Shown here: positions 58,366 to 64,000 of the stretch, piece by piece
Layout: each line of letters starts with the position of its first letter
How positions within the stretch are numbered: position 1 is the first letter of the stretch
Source of the DNA: Chamaecyparis obtusa
Lineage: Eukaryota > Streptophyta > Pinopsida > Cupressales > Cupressaceae
DNA length: 64,000 nt
Assembly (NCBI GenBank): GCA_027943335.1
Contig: BSBK01008431.1
Coordinates: forward strand, 124,001 to 188,000
Reading direction: 5' to 3'
Notes under the pieces: generated by a model
Seen by the model: the letters and a program-made list of their open reading frames with translations, nothing else
Databases searched by the model: none
Told to the model about the DNA's origin: nothing
Program-made: the position numbers and the translations under genes

Positions 58366-59160
58366 ATGTGGGAAACCCCATTTTGGATTCTATTTTTATG
58401 CAAGATAAGGACAAGGAGGACACCCCTAAACCAAGGTAGGACCTTTCTGGCCACTTATCGGTCAATCTCACTATCAGCGAGGAAAAACCCTTCCTCCTCA
58501 GTCCCCAGACACTAACACAAAATATCAAGCCCCCGTGACTGAAGATAAAAATGAGCAGGGCACTAACCAGTCTCCCATAATAATTGATGAGACTGAAGAA
58601 GCCTCAAGGGGGAGTATAATAGTCAGGACACCGGGAGGGGTAAAAAGGTCTGGAGAAATTTTAATATCAACACCGTGTGCATGGGAATTATAAGGAAGTC
58701 GTCTATCCTCAGATTCTAGAGGATAATGATGGAAAAGTCCACAAGGAAGAATTGATAGACCCTGCACTGGTTGTGCTCAGTGATAAAGCCAGGGAGAAGG
58801 ACATGGATTTTCTTAACAACACTAAAAATAGTATGCTGGATCAGTTTCGATCTTTCAAATGGCTCTATCACAAGATCAAGGACATCAAGGAAAAAATTCA
58901 AGGCTTGGACAACAAGGAAAAGATCATAGAGATTAAGCCAAGTCTGGAAACCAGGGTCACAAACATGGAAACCAAAATGATGTCTGGAAAAAACCCTCAA
59001 GGGCGTGGCAGAGAAAAACTTTAACATCCTTAAAATGTCCAACAAGAACCTTAAGTTGTTGATTAAAAAGATGGAAGAAAAAATGGACCCCAACACCAAG
59101 CAGAGAACTATGGAGGACAAGGAGCCAACTGAAGGACCTGGTAAAAGAACCAAGGCTTGA
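58366..59160 (+). pseudogene. Accessory ORF of the RT-less LINE, second part
   Basis: Joined to 49050 after removing the LTR element and one AGAAG, the reading continues EDVGNPILDSIFMQDKDKED and later, after a shift, QAPVTEDKNEQGTNQSPIII. 58677-59024 is open (EKDMDFLNNTKNSMLDQFRS, IKDIKEKIQGLDNKEKI), with coiled-coil character and a Lys-rich end at 59160. Linker then coiled coil matches the plan of ORF2 in the pol-less LTR elements. Confidence 0.5.
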
Positions 59161-59454
59161 ACCAGGAAGAATAGGGAGAATATTGATCCACAAGGTTCCC
59201 AAGTGCATAACAACAAAGACATGGTCCAACTCATGGAGACCCTTGAAAGCAATGCGACTGTCATGCTCAGGAGCTTGGCATAATTGGTCATGGTGCTTTG
59301 TCTTTTGGCTATGCTTTTTTTTCTTGTTTGGCCCTATGGTGGCCTATCCTAGCTACTCTGTTCTATTTTCTTTGCTTGGTTCTCTTAACTTTCTTTAGAC
59401 TTTAAAATGTTGTGGGTTTCAGGGTCCTTGTAAAACCTATTTTACTTAATCAAA
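59161..59454 (+). other. 3' untranslated region of the RT-less LINE
   Basis: T-rich sequence ending GGGTTTCAGGGTCCTTGTAA and TTTACTTAATCAAAA, then the target duplication. The tail resembles the LINE end at 38860-38912. Confidence 0.65.
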
Positions 59455-59466
59455 AACATATCATCT
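59455..59466. repeat. Target-site duplication of the LINE, right
   Basis: AACATATCATCT, matching 45757-45768. Confidence 0.92.
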
Positions 59467-60008
59467 ACATATAGAGAAATTATAAGTATCTGATCACCTT
59501 CAACTTTATAATACACACAGTGATCAGATTTAGATCTCGTAAAACCCAAGGACAAAACATATGTATCATACTTTTGATACCACATTCTAGGTGACTGTTT
59601 CAAACCATAAAGAGACTTCTTCAGCTTACATACCAGATGCTTTTTACCTTTTTCCACAAAGTGCTCTGGTTAGGACATGTATATTTCTTCTTCAAGATCA
59701 CCATGTAGAAATGTTGTCGTCACATCCATCTGCTCAATTTCAAAATCATGTGTCACTGCAAGTGACAACAAAAATATGATGGATGTGAGTTTAGCTACAG
59801 TAGAAAATATTTCTCCATAGTCAATCCCTTCTTTCTGAGAATACCCCTTTGCAACCAATCTCACCTTGTACTTGTCAATGTTGCCATCTAGACCGTACTT
59901 CTTAAATACCCACTTACATCCTACAGGCTTTCTACCTTTAGGAAAGGGTACAAGATCCCAAGTTTCATTCTTCTCCAAGGATTTCATTTCATCCTTCATG
60001 GTGTCCAA
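59467..60008 (-). pseudogene. Copia RT first half
   Basis: MKSLEKNETWDLVPFPKGRK and GCKWVFKKYGLDGNIDKYKV, then RLVAKGYSQKEGIDYGEIFS, the family's N-terminal RT block. IEQMDVTTTFLHGDLEEEIY holds the first catalytic Asp. YGLKQSPRMWYQKYD precedes LIISLYVDDM, where the LINE insertion interrupts at the second and third catalytic Asp codons. One stop lies near 59672. Confidence 0.9.
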
Positions 60009-60179
60009 CCAGGAATCTTAATCTAGCATATTAATTGCTTCTTTAATAGTCCTAGGCTCATCAACATCCGTAAGCAAAGCATAGACACAATTAACATTCA
60101 ACATAGAATAATTAAACTATTCCGGTGAATAGTCGTATCTATCAGGCTGCCGCCTCTCCCGAGTAGATCTCCTCACCTC

Positions 60180-61200
60180 CTATGGTGAAGCTTCATGAGG
60201 TTCACAATCACATTCTTTTGCAATCGTACTAGAACTCTCCTCATCCTCATTCTCGGGCAATTCTGGATTTTCATTCTCAAGTTCATTTGGAGTCTGTAAT
60301 ACCTCCCTTTTGGAAGCTAAAGGAATTTTAACTGCTTCCTTTGTCCTTTCAATCTTCTCTGGTTGAGATAGTGAGACAAGTTTCATCTCACAAAAAACAA
60401 CACTCCTATTGTACATTACTTTTTCAGTGAGAGGGTTCCATAACTTGTATCCCTTCACACCAATGATGTACCCGATGAAGATACACTTCACTGCTTTGTT
60501 ATCTAACTTTGACCTAGACACATCATGTACATGAGTGTATGCTTCACAGCCAAAGACACGCAAATGTCTTAATGAGGGATTCTTACTAGACCATGCTTCC
60601 ATAGGTTTTTTGTCCACCAATGATATTGTAGGAGAACGGTTCAACAAGTAACACGCCATAGCCACTTCTTTGGCCTAGAACTTCTGCTCCAGACTAGCAC
60701 TACCCAACATGCTCCTTTCTCTCTCTATCAATGATTGATTCATCTTTTCCACTACTCCATTCTATTATGGAGTATAAGGAGTCATCTTATGCCTCTTAAT
60801 GCCATGATCTACACAAAATTTGTCAAAATTTGCATTGCAAAACTCACCATCGTTATCTGTCCTTAAGCATTTAATCTTTCTCTTAGTTTGATTTTCAACA
60901 AGACTTTTGAAATCCTTAAACTGACTAAACACTTCTAATTTATTCTTCAAAAAATAAATGAATTTTCTTCTTGAATAATCATCAATAAATGATACATAAT
61001 ATCTGGACTTAGACAAATAAGGAACATCCACATGACCAAATACATCAGAGTGAATATAATCCAACAAACTAGAAGATTTTTGAGAACTGGAATAAAACCA
61101 AACACGGTTTTTCTTTCCATGGATGCAATGTTCACATAAATCAAATTCAAGGTTACAATCAACCAAATCAACCATGTTTTTATTCTTCAAGGTTTTGTTT
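60180..61200 (-). pseudogene. Copia integrase
   Basis: The zinc-binding end is partly degraded (LCEHCIHGKKNRVWFYSS). The core has LLDYIHSDVFGHVD (first Asp), YYVSFIDDYSRRKFIYFL, KCLRTDNDGEFCN (second Asp) and NGVVEKMNQSLIERERSML (final Glu, after two stops near 60764). The C-terminal part is RVFGCEAYTHVHDVSRSKLD and KCIFIGYIIGVKGYKLWNP. All three D,D-35-E residues are present, but stops near 60764 and 60676 break the frame. Confidence 0.85.
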
Positions 61201-61559
61201 TCTCTGCAGGAAGTTTAACTTCCATCGCATTTACACCATGTTGTCATATCAATTTTATCAGACCTTACAGACACTATTATAGCATACAGGTTTGGCATCT
61301 AACTTATACAGTGTTCCAATGTGTTCACCCTTAGCTAAAACAATAGAACCCCTAGTCATCTTGCAACCATCATGGACAAATATTACCTAGATTTCGACAT
61401 CATTCAGCTTACTGACAGAAAGTAGGTTCTGAGCCAAACCGGGTATATGGAGTACTCCATCAATTCCCTTTACTCTACCATCGGGGAACTAGATTCTGAC
61501 TCTTCCTCTTCCAATGATCTCCAGTGTGGAATCACTCACCAAGAACACCTTCCCTCCAT

Positions 61560-61915
61560 CGTACAGTTCATACTTTGAGAACCACTCTTTATGAGACATC
61601 ATGTGGAATGATGCTCCTGAGTCCACTAACCATACTTCGTCCGATGTAGGTACTGCCAAGGCTGCTACAAAGGCGTTGGCGTCACTTTGAGAAGATTCTG
61701 TGTCGAAAGTATAATTCTTCTTCTTCTTTTTCTCTTCTTTGCAATCCCTTTAGATATGACCTTTCTGCCCATAGTTCAAGCACTTCACCTTGGACTTCTT
61801 TCTAGGAGTGGCGGATTGCTCCTGAGACTTTGACTTCGTGTCCTTTTTCTTACCTTTATCCTTAGATCTACCTCATACAAAGAGAGCTTATTTGGCCTCC
61901 TTAGAGGACTTCCTT
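61560..61915 (-). pseudogene. Copia CCHC knuckle and protease
   Basis: KCLNYGQKGHI-RDCK at about 61745-61785 has lost its second Cys (Tyr) and contains a stop. EVWLVDSGASFHM at about 61600-61640 is the aspartic protease active site (DSGA). Frame broken between the two. Confidence 0.75.
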
Positions 61916-62466
61916 CACATCTCCTCCAATAGAAGTGAAGCAACTACCTCCTCCATTTTAAGCTTGGTATCCGTACTTCCAATGGCCATTACCAAGTGAT
62001 CCCAGGAATCTAGCAGCAAGCACATCAGTAACATGCAATGCTCTTCTTCAATAACAGACACACCAACACATGTCAACTGTGTGATCACCATATTGAAAGT
62101 GTTTAGATGATCAGCCACAGGCATTCTTCCATCCATCTTCAAAGAATATAATTTCTTTCCGAGGAAACATTTGTTTACCAAGGACTTTCCTTGATAAATG
62201 TCTCCCAACTTCTTCCACAACGCATGTGCAAATTTCTCTTCATGGACATTCAATAAAACTGAATCTGCAAGACTCAGCCTTATCAATCCTCTGGCCTTTT
62301 GATCCACTAGATCCCAATCTTCCTGCTTCATACCCATAGGCTTGGTGCCAGACACAACATTCCACAGGTCTCAATCTACTAGCAAATCTTCAACTTTAAG
62401 TTTTCATAACTCAAAGTTTGTGTCATTGAACTTTTCAATGTCCACTCTTCCTAATGTACCGGCCAT
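61915..62466 (-). pseudogene. Copia gag (UBN2 type)
   Basis: ATG 62466 (MAGTLGRVDIEKFNDTNFEL), then two stops before GTKPMGMKQEDWDLVDQKAR. RLSLADSVLLNV, ALWKKLGDIYQGKSLVNK, LYSLKMDGRMPVADHLNTFN and LLMCLLLDSWDHLVMAI follow the UBN2 family order. It encodes the particle-forming capsid protein of Copia elements. Confidence 0.88.
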
Positions 62467-62561
62467 CTCTTCTTACAAACAAAAAACTTTACAAACTCCC
62501 ACTAAAACCAAATTGGCACAAAAAACCAAACCCTATTCGACAAGGATAACACAACTGGCCA

Positions 62562-62574
62562 GGCTTTGATACCA
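62562..62574 (-). promoter_or_regulatory. Primer-binding site of the Copia element
   Basis: Minus strand TGGTATCAAAGCC, just inside the 5' LTR; one change from the iMet complement. Confidence 0.8.
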
Positions 62575-62576
62575 CT

Positions 62577-63288
62577 TGTTATGAAAGCAATGGTGTGGAA
62601 ACACTTTTTAAATGCCAAAAGATAGGGAAATAAGCAACTATAAATTAACTACGGAGATATGCAAGTAAATCTACAAACACACAACAAAGAGAAAACACCA
62701 GATATAACGTGGGAAACCCTTTCGAGAAAAAACCCACCACTCAAAACCTCGAGAAAACTTTTGTATTACTGTAAATAATTTACATACAAGACTTTGGATT
62801 TCTCATAGGCTTAGATTTCCTTTACAATAAACCTGATTTTCAACCACATCATATTCTAACAAATTCTTGCAGCCATTAAAATATACTGCAAATCATTTCA
62901 AAATTCAGTACAAAAATAGTTTGCCAACCATCTGTCACACACAATCACTCGCACAACTGGTCGTACGATGATTACTCCCTTCGACACTTTTGCCTCCGTC
63001 CGTTCTTGTCATACATGGACTTCTCCCTTCGGCACTTTTTGCCTCTGTCGAGTCTTTTCATACGGGGACTTCTCCCTTTTGGCACTTTTGCCTCCATCGG
63101 GTCTTGCCCGTACGGTGACTTCTCCCTTCGGCACTTTTGCCTCCGTTGAGTCTTGATACTCCATACGATGCCAATGTAGACTCACTGTATGGTGCCTATG
63201 TTTGTCTTCACTGTACAATGGAATCACCGCACGGTGAGGTCTCACCTCCACCATATGGTGAAACTGTCGTACTTCATTAATCCAACAG
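62577..63288 (-). repeat. 5' LTR of the Copia element
   Basis: 712 bp, minus strand TGTTGGATTAATGAAG...TTTCATAACA. The partner LTR is missing. It carries a tandem repeat block at 62968-63165. Confidence 0.82.
62968..63165 (-). repeat. ~47-bp tandem repeats in LTR U3
   Basis: Four units with core GACTTCTCCCTTCGGCACTT then TTGCCTCCGTCG on the plus strand, at about 62972, 63016, 63065 and 63115. They are GC-richer than the surroundings and lie near the 5' end of the LTR, where U3 enhancers reside. Confidence 0.8.
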
Positions 63289-64000
63289 TTATATCAGTTT
63301 ATATTATTTTCTTGTGCTGGCTGTAAACATATTTGCAACCATGGTAGAACGATTTAGTGTAAACTAGAGATATGAATTCGAAACACCAAAAGAAAAGATT
63401 TTATTCATTTTCCAAAAGGCTTATGAGGAAGAACAACTTCTTGTTATCAAGTTGTTGGGCTCCAACGACTAGCATGTACATGATGGAGAAATTTCTGAGA
63501 GGCTCTTTAACTTACTCATGCAAGTACTTTGGTGATGGCAGTGTCTATGCAGAAAACTAAAACAAATGTCATAGACACTACCATGAAAATATATACATAT
63601 CTCTTACGTACATATGTAGCATCTATAAATCTCCAGTGTTGGTGGACAATATATAAATTTAATTTATAGGTTATTTGTGGGAGCTTTAAAAAATATACAC
63701 TATCTTCTTATTTATTGTTTTTTAAATTTTTTTGTTTCTTATTTTAAAAATTTGAGAGATAATATTTTATTTTTCATTTTAGAAATTTGAAGATATTTTA
63801 TTAATTTTTATTTAAATTAAAATAAATTATTAAAATATTTATTTTAAATATTTGAAAATATTATAAATGTTAATTTTATTTTTTGTATTTTTTAATTAAT
63901 ACAAAAGAAGATTATTTATTTATTATTTTAGAAATTTGAAGATATGATCTTTGTTAATTTTTGTTTAAATTAAAAGAGTTTTTTAGACGATTGAATATTG
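63289..64000. other. Flank beyond the Copia element
   Basis: 63289-63650 is unique-looking, with a 62-aa open frame (63372-63560) that I cannot assign. 63660-64000 is strongly AT-rich with short ATTTTAGAAATTTGAAGATA repeats (63776, 63925). No gene is called. Confidence 0.4.

Larger units (their letters stand above)
45769..59454 (+). mobile_element. Non-autonomous LINE with no endonuclease or RT
   Basis: Its own sequence is 45769-49050 plus 58366-59454, about 4.4 kb; the rest is a nested LTR element. It begins only 14 bp before the ORF1 ATG and ends TTTTACTTAATCAAAA. A 12-bp target duplication flanks it. Coding content is ORF1 (DUF4283 and a CCHC knuckle), a basic spacer, and a long accessory ORF. 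I find no APE endonuclease motif, no YADD/FADD polymerase box, no zf-RVT and no RNase H. Complete ends with missing enzymes recall half-LINEs such as HAL1, so it would rely on another LINE. Confidence 0.75.
45170..63288 (-). mobile_element. Copia retrotransposon split by nested insertions
   Basis: In minus-strand order: 5' LTR (63288-62577), primer-binding site, UBN2-type gag, CCHC, protease, integrase and RT, then a 13.7-kb insertion at the RT active site, then the rest of RT and the start of RNase H. It stops at about 45170, so RNase H and the 3' LTR are lost. Gag, integrase and RT frames contain several stops. The insertion is the RT-less LINE (45769-59454), itself split by an LTR element. 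Confidence 0.9.

Noticed and set aside
63372..63560. 62-aa open frame near the right edge
   Set aside because: It could be an exon, but there is no recognisable domain or supporting neighbour.

Overview
This is plant nuclear DNA, AT-rich and dominated by old transposable elements, with one large host-type gene. Plant origin is shown by Copia elements primed by initiator-Met tRNA, LINEs with a DUF4283/CCHC ORF1, a zf-RVT region and a C-terminal RNase H, a CACTA terminus and a TRIM element. The density and nesting of decayed elements suggest a large genome such as a gymnosperm, but I cannot fix the taxon from sequence alone.

Layout. 1-4.9 kb is non-coding repeat sequence: foldback arms, ~250-bp units and ~340-bp direct repeats. 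4.9-14.0 kb holds remnants of one LTR lineage: a pol-less copy on the minus strand (4929-8180), a related accessory-ORF fragment on the plus strand (8186-9865), and a truncated Copia RT/RNase H with its 3' LTR (11255-14005). A CACTA end (14006-16290) and a decayed LINE (16.3-20.1 kb) follow. Three 505-bp tandem units lie at 20636-22150.

The main gene is on the minus strand, 32438 to 22541. It has about 12 exons encoding a very long ankyrin array (16 two-repeat units plus further repeats) spliced in phase to a KAP-type P-loop NTPase with Walker A, a membrane insertion and Walker B. This is the Kidins220/ARMS plan in a plant setting. The ankyrin array contains a recent duplication (879 bp with one mismatch), and the best reading meets an in-frame TAG before the last three exon blocks.

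33.4-34.7 kb is an intact TRIM with a 5-bp target duplication. 34.9-41.2 kb contains three LINE fragments, an LTR fragment and a degenerate repeat field. 41.3-45.2 kb has no recognisable gene.

45.2-63.3 kb is a three-level nest. A minus-strand Copia element was split inside its RT YVDD motif by a LINE that lacks any recognisable endonuclease or RT (12-bp target duplication). That LINE was in turn split by a pol-less LTR element (5-bp target duplication AGAAG). The RT-less LINE and the pol-less LTR elements appear to carry related accessory ORFs sharing a DG...VTK..-VTG.P signature, which is the most unusual mobile-element observation here.
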